Positions 26,847 through 39,871 of a stretch of 64,000 nt of DNA are shown here, in pieces. How positions within the stretch are numbered: the first letter of the stretch is position 1; each line of letters opens with the position of its first letter. Made by a program: the position numbers and the translations under genes. The stretch lies in contig BSYO01000005.1 in NCBI GenBank assembly GCA_033239525.1, positions 2,328,001 through 2,392,000 of the forward strand, written 5' to 3'. A model generated the notes under the pieces. It was not told the DNA's origin. It saw only the letters and a program-made list of their open reading frames with translations, and searched no databases. The stretch comes from Nepenthes gracilis. Its lineage: Eukaryota > Streptophyta > Magnoliopsida > Caryophyllales > Nepenthaceae.

Positions 26847-29058
26847 TGTGATGTCCCGAGCCCGAGTTACCCGACCCGACCCGACCCAAAACAGCCACGC
26901 AAAAACACAAAATCATAAATAACCTCATAAATACATCACTAAATAAAATATAATAATCATAATTCTCATAATAAATTTTCTAAAGATAATAAATGTTTAT
27001 AAAATCATAACCTTAGGAACACAGTCCCGATAACATAATCAAATAAAATTTCAACCAACTTAAACTAACTCTAAAGCTTCCTGTCACAAGCTTCTAATCC
27101 AAAGATCATCTCTATCCCGAAATTCCTCAACAACAGCTTGATTTCTTTTAACCTATCATAACTTCTACTCTGTAGCCAACAAAACGTAAGGGTGAACTTA
27201 AGGCCTAATAAGTAAATAAATTAATAAAATAACAAAATGTAATAAAATGTCTCGGATAATAATAATATCATAATTATATAAGATAAATCAACAATTATCC
27301 GAAATTCAACAACCTGTCGTATCCACGGCTCAAAGGACATATAAAAACAAATCATTAGAGGTGAAAATTGGATTCTACCGAATATGAATATCAATCAAAG
27401 TATAGGTTCCATTGAACCCATCACAAAAGAGGCCCCAATTATATGAGTTATCATGAAAGTCTCCTCGAACCTTATACATCACTGTGAACCCTCCATCCAC
27501 AAACCCACCCACGACTGGGAAACCTTCAAAGTTTCGGTGCTCGTAAGTTTGACAAGCGACCCTATGGTCTCATGATACTTGCCAGCCATAATGTACAATT
27601 ACCGTATCCATCCACACACACAAACATCATTCTCGTTATCCCATCGGATAACATTCACATATTCTGTGATCCTATGATCCATGCCCCTTTGGAAACAAAA
27701 TATTCATATAATCAACAAGTCAAATCCAACACCATCTCGATACGATATCCACTGATATCTCACCAATCAGTTCACAAAATTATAAGCGTCTGTCCAAATG
27801 ACCTCAACCTCCAAAATATAAATTCAGCATCGGAAATGTGTAGACTACACTAAGGTTCCGTAACCCTCCCATTTGACTTCAATACCTTAATATTTTCATA
27901 CGCTCTCCTCAACTTAACCATAAAGTGCCAATAAAATATACGCACGCTAACAAAATTAACGCGAATAATAATTTACCGGAATTAATCAATGAGATACCGG
28001 AATAATCACTTAACCAACTTCTATTATTTCCTAGCATACCAAACGCACATGCATTATAAACACATTCTGCCATAGATAGATATAAATATACCAATCACAC
28101 ACACACACACATACACAAGCAGACTCTGCCACATATATACCAACACAAACACGCTGCCGCACACGGCAGTATACCTGCACCTACACTGCCCTACACACTC
28201 AGACACGTATATAAGTATATATACACCGTATACACCCGCCTATATACACACACCTATGCACCGTGCACTGTACACACAGGCACCCGCACAGCCACATATA
28301 TATATATATATATATATATATACTTCCACATATACGTATATACGTACATCATTCTTGCCCACATATCATCAACCAAAGCGCCATCGACCAGGAGAGCACG
28401 AACTCTGTCTTCCCGATTCAGCTTTTATAACAATTTCCACACACATCACTAATTTAATAGCATTTGGAGAGGAACACGGTTAACTTAGAGAGAGAAAGAC
28501 AGATCGGTTGCAAAATGACAGACGAGTTACTTGCAAGGGAGAGAGAAGTTTTACTTGCAGAAAATGGAATAATACTTGCAGAACGAGGATTGTTACTTGC
28601 CTGATTCAACAGCGGCGGCTAGGGTTTAACAGCGGCGACGGCTAGGGTTTGCAGCGGCTAGGGTTTGCGGCACCGATTGACAACGGCGACACCCTCTCTG
28701 GCTCAAGCTTGCAACGGCGACCACGACTCCAGACGACGGCGACTCTGGCACAGGAAGCTTTGTCTGCAGAGGCTCGGACGACCAACACCACTACCGCACG
28801 CCTCTATTTATAACCCATAGCAACGGCCTACTGATTAAATGAGGGCAAACGGAATCGCCAGAAATGATCGATCGAATGAATGAGGAAGGGAAACGGACGA
28901 CAGCCGTCGAGTGTCAGCGTCACTGCGAGAAAGAGAAACGGAAGGGAAAGAGATAGACTGGGAGAGCGATAGAGTCTAAGAGGGACAGACGAGAGAGAGA
29001 AACGGCAGCAGGGGAAAGAAGCATCCAGAAAGAGATGAAGTGCCGCATTACTTTATTA

Positions 29059-29092
<34 letters not shown>

Positions 29093-29275
29093 GTTATACG
29101 TTTTATTATATTAATATTTTAATTATTTATTTATTTAAAAATTAATATATTACTTATAATTAATAACTAATTATTTAATATCCATTATTATTAACAATAT
29201 TTATTAATAATAAAATATAATATTATTATTATTAAATTAACTCAATAACTTGAACCAAAACACCAGGATATTATA
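26847..29275 (-). mobile_element. Solo LTR, Ty3/gypsy Tekay-like, copy B, with TAACT target duplication
   Basis: Plus-strand ends are TGTGATGTCCCGAGCC and CACCAGGATATTATA, resembling copy A. A perfect 5-bp direct repeat TAACT lies at 26842-26846 and 29276-29280, as expected for integrase. On the minus strand a TATAAATAGAGG box at about 28801-28812 would be the LTR promoter, giving U3 on the right. No internal coding domain is seen, so unequal recombination to a solo LTR is the simplest reading. It contains CA-rich (28090-28350), (TA)n (28297-28322) and (TTA)n (29055-29091) tracts. Confidence 0.7.
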
Positions 29276-31720
29276 TAACTAATACTTTAGTGTACTTTTA
29301 GTAAATTATTTATATCCAATGTACACCTAAAAGATATTCATGTACACTTTTGACAAATTTTTAATACTTGATGCATGCATGAGATGACACTGGTGTGTTA
29401 CAATATTTTGTCTCAATGCCTAATGCGTGACCGATAGATAAAAGTGTGTCAATATTTTATGTAAGTCCCATTAAAGTGATTTTTAATCATTTTTTGCCAA
29501 TTTTGTGAGTAAAGATAAAATGAAAATAAGATAATAGATGATAGGCTAGATGAAGACATTTGTAGTAAATTTAAAGAAAATTTTTGATAAACTTGAATAT
29601 AGAATAAGTATATTCTAAATCTCTTTTTTTGTTATTATTTCTTCTAAATTTTATAGAAATTTATTATTTTAAATACTCAAACATACTCTATTTTTATGCT
29701 TAATGTGTTTATTCGTCACATGCATGTACTATCTTTTTTATTTCTCTATAATTTATATGAAATTCATATCTTAATCTATATAAATTATATTATTCAGTTG
29801 ATTTTTAGCACTATAATTTATGCATGTTTTAAAATTACGTTTAAATATTCATTGTATATTTTAAATTCATACATAATATTTTTACATGTTTAAATTTACT
29901 AAGTATATACTTTACATGTATTGAAATTTTATTAATTTGTCCCTATATGCTTAACATTTGAAAAAAATATTAGAATCACAAAATTTACTAATTTTCTTCT
30001 ATAATTTTTGTAGAAATAGTCCCGCATGTTAGATATTTTATAATGTAGCTTATTATCTTTCAAAATCCACGTAGTTCAGTTCACGTATAATCTTTATATA
30101 CTGCACGACAAGTATTTAAAAAAATTATAAAAAAATTCTACAATTTATAAAAAGATAAGCATATTTTTTTTGATATAAGAAATTATAAATGATTATTTAT
30201 AGTTATATAGAGTTTTTCATTTGTTTATATACAAACTATTATAATAGTCGAAGGTAATATATTATGACACTTTATAATATATTATAATTACAATCAATGT
30301 TTGAACCTATTATCTATAAATTAAAAGCAATGTTCGGCCTCATATATAGAATTATATATATAACGAATTACTTATAGATCTTAAATAGTAGAGTAAATTT
30401 TTTAATTATGTAAAAAATATAACTCGAGTTTTAATTATTCATTCATTTGATGGTGAAGCTCTATAGATTATTTGTTCATACGAATTAGTAAAATTTAAGT
30501 ATTTTTTTTATAATGCATTGTAATTAAGAATTAAAAAACATTTTAAAATTTATACATAAATATTATGAAAATTCATAGGTTTATATATGATTTTTGATTC
30601 ATTGTTTCTTATAGTATATTTTGATATAAATTATATATTTAATATGAAAAATTTATATGCCTTATAGGATAACTGTATCACTTTTATTATTATTTTTTTA
30701 TTTGTTTTTTTAAATTAGTGACTCGGATCACACTTGCATGTAAATAAGATTTATGGAAAAGCTGTCTGATGAATTAGAATTAGAAATCAGAATGATTTGA
30801 ATATTGTATTATGCCTCAAAATAATAACTTTAGAACATTAAACTTTTATTTCAGTTAATGATTTTTGCATTACATGAAAACTGTGATATTTTTGTCTGCC
30901 ATGTAAATGTATTTCAATTATTCAATAGTTTAGTTGAGTTAAAATTTTTTAGATACGTTGATATTGATAAAATACTTGTTCTTATAAATATTTTATGAAT
31001 TAGATTATTATTGATTTTTAGAGCAACTTATTGGTGTGAAATTTCGAATTATGTAATATGACTTGCTACATTATTTCATCTTATTTGTCGACATTTGATT
31101 GTAGGTTCATATTCGATATCAAATTGAGATTTTCAAAAAATTTTTCTAGTTTCATTCACGTTTCGAAATTTAAAATGATTTGATTTATTAATTTGATAAA
31201 TTAACTTAAGATGGACTAATTTTGCGATGGGATCGGGTATAGGGATGCCAAAAAAATGCATTTTTGTCCAATTTAATGCCAATCTAATATTTAGATGAAT
31301 TCACTATCATACTTAAAATCAAGTGCCTAATTGAAAATGTGTATAAACTTATCTCGAGTAATATGTTTTACTTGAGTATTTTATATCACTACTATAATCT
31401 TATTATTATTTTCACTGGACATACAAAGGAACCAAGTCATCGCTTACCCCAATAAAATCAAAATCATATAGGTTTTTTTTAACCAAATCCTCTTTAATGG
31501 CTCGATCTTCTTCAGCATATATAAAATAACAACCTCAATGTCCATTCAAAATCAATAAATATTTTAATATCATTTGTTTATCAATTTAGAATTTAAATTG
31601 ACTTAAATATTATAAAAACTTTCTCAAAAACACTATTTAGTCCCAAATTTGGAGGGTTGCAATGCGGGGGTGTCGCAACCCCCTCGATACTTGGCGATCG
31701 TTGGATTAAAAAATCCAATA

Positions 31721-31910
31721 ATCGCACACACATATAAAGGTTTAATATTATTTTTTTTATAATTTTTTTTGTATTTAATTAAAAAATATTTTTTATTTTT
31801 GTTAATTTTTTTAAAAAAACATCAATAGCCAAGATGGGCATCAAATGGGCTGCAATACCTGTACATATCCCAATCCCCATTACTTGCCTAGCCCCCCATT
31901 TATTTTTAAT

Positions 31911-31947
<37 letters not shown>

Positions 31948-32121
31948 AATATAAAGGTTTAATATTATTTTTTTTTATAATTTTTTTTGTATTTGATTAA
32001 AAAAATATATTTTTTATTTTCTTAATTTGTTTTTTAAAAACATCAAGATGGGCATCAAATAGGCTGCAATGTTTATATGTATCACAGCCCCCCTTATTTG
32101 CCTAGCCCCCCATTTATTTTT
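31721..32121. repeat. Imperfect tandem duplication with (AC)n(AT)n linker
   Basis: The block running from TAAAGGTTTAATATTA through GATGGGCATCAAA to TTGCCTAGCCCCCCATTTA occurs at about 31721-31910 and again at about 31948-32121. A CA/TA microsatellite (31911-31947) separates the copies. Just upstream (31655-31720) are two small inverted repeats, GGGGGTGTCGCAACCCCC and TTGGATTAAAAAATCCAA. The origin is unclear, possibly part of a non-autonomous element. Confidence 0.65.
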
Positions 32122-32319
32122 ATTATTGTGGTATATAATATCATCAAATAATATTATTTAAATTGAGTTTTTATTAAATCATTTCTAATCTTGATAGAAT
32201 ACTTGACTCAAATAAGCACTATATCTTCATAATATATGCATTGCTACATATTGCATGACTTTGTAACTTTTTATGGATAAAATTTAAACCAAACACAAGA
32301 TAAAGCTAGTTAAATCATA

Positions 32320-32328
32320 AAACCCTAA
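32320..32328 (+). promoter_or_regulatory. telo-box-like AAACCCTAA upstream of FTSHI3
   Basis: The exact sequence AAACCCTAA lies about 190 bp before the FTSHI3 start codon. In plants this motif is often found in promoters of housekeeping and organelle-biogenesis genes. A role here is inference from position only. Confidence 0.3.
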
Positions 32329-32514
32329 TTAGAGAAAGAGGTTGTGCCAATGCAGCCAACCCTAGATGCCCCATCATGAATGGCCGGAAAATAAAGTGAC
32401 CAACATCCGATTCCGTCATGATAACCCAAATAAATCCATCCCGAAGGATTCTGCGAGGTTGTGCTTGTCTCTGATTTGCTGGCAACCATTTCCGTTTGCC
32501 AATTAAATGTCAAA

Positions 32515-35500
32515 ATGGCTTATGTTTCTGTTGCTTACAGCAATGGGGTCATAGCTGCTCCCCATAGAATCCATCTAATAAAAGTCGACTCCTTCGACAA
32601 AAATGGAGGTCTATCTTCTTTTTCAAGTCCCAGATATTTTTCTGCTTCCTTTCCTTCGTTGCGGTCTCAAATTTATGGTAATTTGTGGCATGGGATGGTT
32701 TGTAGTGCCAAGATAAGGTCATTGACCGATGGAGACAGAGAAAATAAGCATACCCATTTGCAGAAAAAAGAATACACTGATGTGAGAAGAAGATTTTTGA
32801 TAGGATTGCAACATAGGCTGAGATTGTTGTGTATAGAATTGAAAAGGGCATCGACTCGGATATCGAATGATTTCCGGATGTTTTTAAAAAATAACATGAA
32901 AAGAGTTGCCCTTACCGCTTCAATTTCAATTTCATTGGGGATTTGCTATTTGCTGCTGAAATTAATGGCACTCCCATCCCCAACACTTGTCCCATACTCG
33001 AACTTGGTGACAAGTCTTCAAAGTGGATCAGTAACAAAGGTTTTGTTTGAAGAAGGATCTCGTCGTATACACTTCAATACCAGATGTCAAGGCGTTGAAA
33101 CCGCCCAAGTGGAGGAAGAAGATTTGTCCTCTGAGAATGCTCCAAATGTAAATGTGGCTACTGAAATTGCAAAAGAAGATTCTCTGAAAGCTGCTAAAGC
33201 AAATGGTATCAGTGTCATTAGAAGAATTGTGGGAAGTCGAGCTTCTACGCCCCAGTGGCAGTACTCAACGAGAAAAATAGATCATGACGAGAGCTTTCTA
33301 TTGAGTTTGATGAGAGAAAAAGGCACTGCATATAGCTCAGCCCCACAGTCGATATTAATGTCAATCAGGAGCTTTTTGATAACTATATTAGCACTGTGGA
33401 TTCCATTAACTCCTCTAATGTGGCTGCTTTATCGTCAACTATATGCTGCTAATCGTCCTGCAAAAAAACGGAATCCTGCCAATAAAATGGTCAGCTTTGA
33501 TGACGTGGAAGGTGTTGATACTGCCAAAGTGGAGCTCATGGAGGTAAGCTAGTTCCCTTTTCTGAAGTTGAATTAGACCTGTTACATGTTATATGTTTGT
33601 TCCCCTGTAATTTTTCTTAGTGAGACTGGGTGTTCCACACAGATATATGGGGTTTGGAACAAATTGTGCTTCATAGTGTTGAGAGTGATAAAGGCTAAAT
33701 CATATTAGTCCAACGGAAAGAATCATTTCTGCTGGCAACTTTTAGAATCTGTTTTGTGATCGTTTCCTTATCTCTTCTAATGTCTATAATGATGGCTTGG
33801 AGGTGACAAATCTCATTCACTCACTATGTTAGGAGAGCAGATCCAACTGTGAGAAGGAGAAGGAAAGCCTTATTTTTAAGTGTGTTTTTCCTAATCATTT
33901 CCATTGTACATGACACCATAAATATACTAACTCAAGACTCATTAACTTAGAATCATTCACCTGCACATTGTCAATTTCGAAACATGAATCATCCTAGATA
34001 CTCACCATCCACATTAAACTACCTAGGGACACAACATTCTATTTTAATACATTCACACAATCAAAGCAATGTATGCAATTAATTGGGTTTATTATTCAAC
34101 ATATAAACAGTTCATTGTTGCTGTCAAGGTGGAATATACTCCAGCTGCTGCTATTTCTTCTTGTTTGAGCGTTTCTAGATTTGACTTCTAAAAGATAAAT
34201 GAACCACAAAAATGAATTATGACTTCTCTCTGTCCCTGGGATTGATCCTGTCCATTAATATACGCCAAAGTTTCCAGAGAACTCAAAACTGAAAAAAATT
34301 AGATGGACTGTAGCTTCTATTTCAACTCTGCATAAGAGTGTATACAACAAACTTTCCAAGAGAACTCACGACTGAAAAATAGATGGATCCTAGTCTTCCC
34401 TTCAGCCTAGCATAAGAGACACTATCTTGAATAATATATTAATATTCCATTTAATCCGTCTGTCTTCAGTATAATCTAAGTTGTGCATGCAACCAGAACG
34501 TTAAAGGATGTTTGGCTTACCCAAAAGATATCACATCAATCCATACGTCAAAATGCTATCCAATGAAGTTGCAGCACTCTGTGTAGTAAATTTTCCATTG
34601 GTTTCTTCCTTCCATTAATCCGATCACCACTTATTTCAAAAGCTGGAATATTCAAGTCTTTGACCACATGCATTTTTTTCAGGAATCCAAACCCAAGAAC
34701 CTCTTTCTTCCATTTAATGTTCTACAAATTCTAGCCGTTCTAAGGTGATAAGCATGAAACAAATTGACCCACAAGTTGTTATAGTGTTCTGAAATGCCAC
34801 GACCATTTTTAGTGGAGAAACTAATATGCCAATCAGGCAAGTTTGTTTTCTTGTTTGATGCCCAAATAGTCACTGAAAAAAGATCTTCAAGCAGTATAAT
34901 CCTTCCCTCCCCCCCTTCCCCAAAAAAAAAAGGATAAATAAAATGGGGAATGGTTGGTTGATACAGTTGAACCCAGGTCAGCGACCAGTAACCTTTGAGT
35001 TCCCCACAAGTAGCTTAATTATGGCTAAGATCTTGTTGGGTTGGGTGTAATGAATATTTGTGCCCAACATACCTGTAAACTCAAGAGGGCAACTCTAGTA
35101 AATTGTATTGTGTTTGGATAGCTGAGTAGTGCATGGCTTTTCTCGACCTAAACTCACTGGGTACAAGTGGTTGTCAGTATTTCACAAAGTCTAGAGGCAA
35201 CAAGGGGCACACCATTGTAACTTATTTACGGCAAACCTTCACAAAACCCCAGTAAAGTCAGAATTTGTCCTCATTACATTTACCTAAAAGCAGTTTGTTG
35301 ATTGTTTGGTTAAGTTTGTTGTTGAAAGTGTCATTGGAGTGTAAATGATAGAACAGGATATAAAAATTTCCATCTTAGCATAAAAGATTATCTTTTCATT
35401 TTTAAGATAACATTGGCTATATAATGTAATTATCTTATCTTACATTATATATATATACACATTCTTTTTGTAACATTTGATATACAAACTACTATACATA

Positions 35501-38500
35501 TTGCATTCACTATATTATATTTTGTAAAGATATTGTTGAGAGTAATACTCTTTTTCTTAGTGTTAAAACGTTATAAGCTATAAGTTACATGAGGAAATAC
35601 TAAACTTATGGCTTGCATAATACTTAAAACAATTTGATCATGTGCTACATCTGTAGAAGTGGTTTGATTAGGGTTATCCAACTCTGAAACTCTACCATCC
35701 CAACATGTTTTTACCTTGTGAAGCTCTTTTGTAGTCAGGAATAGCATCAGTTGGTGCAAGTAAAAAATTCTGGGTCATTAATTCAATTATGCTTGTCCCT
35801 TGCACAAACTTGAAGCCGTCTTCTCAGTCTTAGGAAATTGTTTTTCATTTAATGAAGATACTGGTTCTCCCAAACCTATCTGCTCAAACTTTAATTTGTC
35901 CTTCGCTCCAAAATCCTGTAGCTTGCATATACAATGCACCTTTTGCATTAATATGGACAAAGATTGTACGTCATGCATAACTGGTTTTATTACAGATTTT
36001 TATATATTTCATCATCCTTTTTATGATAATAATTAATTACTGGTTTAACTTTTTAAATTCAGATGTATTTTAGAGGTTTTTGGTACATATATAACCGTTG
36101 TTCTTCTTCTCAAGTTTAAAATTCCTTCTGCCCTAAATCACTAGTATTTTTTATATAAATATTATAGAATAGAAAATAAATAAAAATCACCAGAAAAAGT
36201 ATGAACACTCTCCTTTAACGTAATCATGGAACAATGATAACCAACTTAAAAATTTTCTTTTTACACAATGGAAAGTAAAATTGCATATTTAGAGATGCAG
36301 TGTTTCACTAGAATTGTAATTTTTTTCTTTAAACTAGCGCCAAATGTGAAGAGGATTGCGAATCAAATAATCCCTGTTCCAATGATTTGTGCTAGATCAA
36401 CCATGATGAGGTGTGAGCAGAAATTGATGTGCATTGATGAGGAAGGAGAGAGCAGAAATGCTGGAAAAATTCAACATAAAGTCTGAGCAAAACATGATCA
36501 CTTGACAAATTCATGGCCGCTTTGGTTAGTGGAAGAAGTGACGGAGTCGTGATGAGGAAACATGGCCTTTTATGGTGATATAAATGTCGTAATAAGAAAA
36601 AAACATTTGATTTTTTTTTGTTCCATGTTTTCTTAGGAATCTGTTCTCAGTCTCATGCCCAAAGCTCATTTTTTTGAAAAGCAGCAAAAGCCTGCTTCTT
36701 GTCGCAGCTGCTTTTGGTCCAGTTTTGTTAATCTGTTTTATTTATTAAAACAAATATTTCCTTTTATAAGGAAGCAGCTTTTGGGCTTTAAAAATGCTGA
36801 ACACACACTAAAGCTTTTATTTTGATGTGCTTCCAAGCCATTGACTTCATAATGTCATCGAAATGAGCCACAAAGTACACAAATTTAATTCACTGTTACT
36901 AAAGAATAGCAAATTGTAATCCTATGAAAGGTAAGGTGAGTAATTTATTATTTGGGACATTTGCTTGAAAAAGGAAAACAACCAACTGATATGCCCTCTT
37001 TCACTCTCATGTAAGATATTCTGTGTTGAGTACAAAAAAGTAACGGAACAGAAGATCCACTGGCCTATGAGGTTTCAGTGTCAACACCTCTATACCATTA
37101 TTGAATATAGATATGTAGACAAAAGCAACATGATAAATTTTCGTAGATGATCAAGTTACATATCTCTAATATCTGTACAATAAATTGCCAGTGAAAGGGA
37201 CATATGTCTTCTGTACATCCACTTTAATTTTGCATGTTGACAAGCATTGGATCTCTTTCAGCTTCTGATTAAATTTTCCCTGGGAGAACATTATTAATTA
37301 CAATTCTCCTATGGATACAAGCAGATTGAGAGTGCTCCACTAGTTTAGGTGCCTGTGTTTTGAGTCTATTTGAGATTATCTAGGAAATAAACTCATAAAG
37401 AATGCTGCATCAAGCACTAGGCCTGAATGCCTAACTTTTGAATGATTGGATTTTGGACATAAAAGAATCACAATTAGATTGACCTCCTAAGTAATTTGCT
37501 AGATTGAAAGAAGTCTAAGATGGCACCTGTTACTTCTTCACTGACCATGCCGCATGATTCATTGAATAGACTAGAAGAAGAACATTATGGACAATTGTAC
37601 TACTTGCTTTGTCACCATGTATTGAGAAAATGACATACCTTATGCCTCTTGCATCCATTGATGATGACATCAACTTTTGACTTCTGTTTTTAAATTCAAA
37701 GCAATTTGTGCTCCAATTTTCAAATGGTTTTCAGTCTTTCGCTATCTATATGCTCTCCCTCTTACATGACAAAAATGGTTTTCGGTTTTAGTTTTTATAA
37801 TTTTTGGTTAAGAAATGTTTTGATCCTCTTATTTTTATTTTGTAATCCATAAATCGGGATCCTTATGTGTAAGATACAAATAGTTCAATGGGAATGCGAT
37901 AAAGATTTTGGATTCAATATCAAGTCCACTTTTACCTACCTGACGTTCAACCCATCAACTCAAATTTAACAAAATATATTTCAAACGAATCGAATTCAAC
38001 CAATATGCTACAACACACAATTAGAATATATTGATAAAGAAAAAAACTAATTGAACATTCGAAGGGGTTCACAGAATTGATCCTAATTGGTCCAAGTGAA
38101 TCCCATGGTCAATTATCAAAACACTGGAGAAGATAATACTCTTATGAGTCCCAAGCTCAAAGAGTGGCCAAGTTCTTCACACACAATTCTCCATAATAAT
38201 CCCTCATTTGCTTACAAATTGGCTTATATAGCCTACAAATGAAGGATTATTAAATGGGCATTTGTCACCCAAAAGGTTTGCAAGCCTACAAATGAATTGC
38301 CTCTCGCTGAGCTGTGGTCTGAGTGTTCCTTTGAGGCAAGCCCAGGTTCTCATTTGAATGATACAAAAGGTACTTCAAACTTAGAAGGAGCATTATCTTT
38401 TGAGTTGTTCCTACAAATAATCCAAAATTCCCGACATGATTAGTCACATGCTTTTTGACAAGCATTTGCTACAATAGATCATGAGAACCAAAAACCATCC

Positions 38501-39839
38501 AGGAACATGTGCAATATTTCATTTTTGAGCAATAGAGCTGTTCTCAAGTGGTGTTTGATCAATTACGTATTAATTAATATTGGATTGATTAGCTCGATGT
38601 TGTCAATAATGATGTTTTTTTAACTTCCAAGTCTTTTGTGCTCTCAATTTTCAAATGGTTTTTAGTTTTTGGCTCATGCTCTCACTATCACATGACAAAA
38701 ATGCTTTGATGATAAATCCTTTCTGTTTGTACTTTGTAAATATTTTCTCCTTGCCTAGCTGTATTATGCTTATCAATGCTATTATATATATATATATATC
38801 CAATGCCAAGAATTGTTGTAGGCATTGATAACTTTCAACGAGAAGTGCTACTTACTATACCTGTGCATCTCCTTTCTTGGTTCGTCTGGCAAATGATGTC
38901 TAAAGACATAAATATCCTAGAATATATCCTGATCTTATCCTACCAAGTAACAAATGTTGCCCTCCCTGCAACCCCCATCCTTCCCCCCCCTCCCCCCAAA
39001 AAAAAAAGAAAACCCACCAAAAAAAGATCAAATGCAAGACATTGCCTAAACTACAGTTCTATGGTTCCACCTTATGAAACATATGCCTAGAGTTTGACTG
39101 CTCTTTCCGTCCTAGTATACCCCTTTGTCTCTATTCTGTCTGAAAATTGCACAGTTTCTCTTTCACGGAATAGGGATATCTATTTGAATTTGAAGGTGAC
39201 TGAGTTGGACTGCTAGATGATTGATATCTTTTTCTCTTTATATGTGTCTAGAGCTTGACCGCCCTTTCAGTTCAACTATACCCTTTTTCTCTTTATTTGC
39301 TCTAAAGATTGCATGGTTTCTATTTCATGGGGGAGGGATATCTGTTTCTCTTTCTTAAGTTATCTTTCATTTGTATTTGCCTTAGATGAGATTCGGGTGT
39401 ATACTTATAAAGGAGGAGTTCTAAATATGATTATGATGGTGGACACAGTAAATCCATGAGTTATGTGGTTCAGTATGATGCTGTGTGAGACTGACCACCC
39501 TTTTATCATATCTATAGATGGACATTCTTTGCCTTCTGTCCAGGCATTTAGTAGACTTGAGGAGAGATAAACCCAACCAAATCATATTAAGCCCTTTCTG
39601 CTAGGTGTGGTTGGCTTATGGATTCTTCCCTAATATTTAACTTTGTTAGAGGTTGGTTCATTTGCTAACTCTACTGGTACGTTTAGTTGTTGGAATGTAA
39701 TAAGGTGGGAATAGAATAGGATGAGAATAGAGTTAAAAATTGTTATTCTTATATTTGGTTGTTGGAATAGAATAAGGTGGTAATTAGTATTTTTTTATTT
39801 GGTTTGTAGAATAGTATGAGGGATAATATGGTAATAGTG

Positions 39840-39871
<32 letters not shown>

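Larger units (their letters stand above)
29276..32440. other. AT-rich intergenic spacer
   Basis: Between the solo LTR and FTSHI3. It is mostly very AT-rich with no credible coding region. From about 31640 on it contains a GC-richer block and a tandem duplication with (AC)n(AT)n, described separately. Its right end holds the FTSHI3 promoter. Confidence 0.6.
33544..39677 (+). other. FTSHI3 intron 1, left part
   Basis: Starts at the GAG/GTAAGC donor. No exon or gene of another function is seen. It contains an inverted-repeat region near 36650-36815 (CCCAAAGCTC...GCAGCTTTTGGGC) that may be a decayed hAT-type MITE, a pair of direct repeats (about 37700-37785 and 38640-38705), and a tandem duplication at about 39083-39350. 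Confidence 0.65.

Noticed and set aside
28256..28483. 75-codon open frame
   Set aside because: Mostly translation of a (TA)n/(CA)n microsatellite within solo LTR copy B.
32461..32514. Upstream in-frame extension of FTSHI3
   Set aside because: It has no ATG of its own, and the ATG at 32515 matches the family N-terminus.
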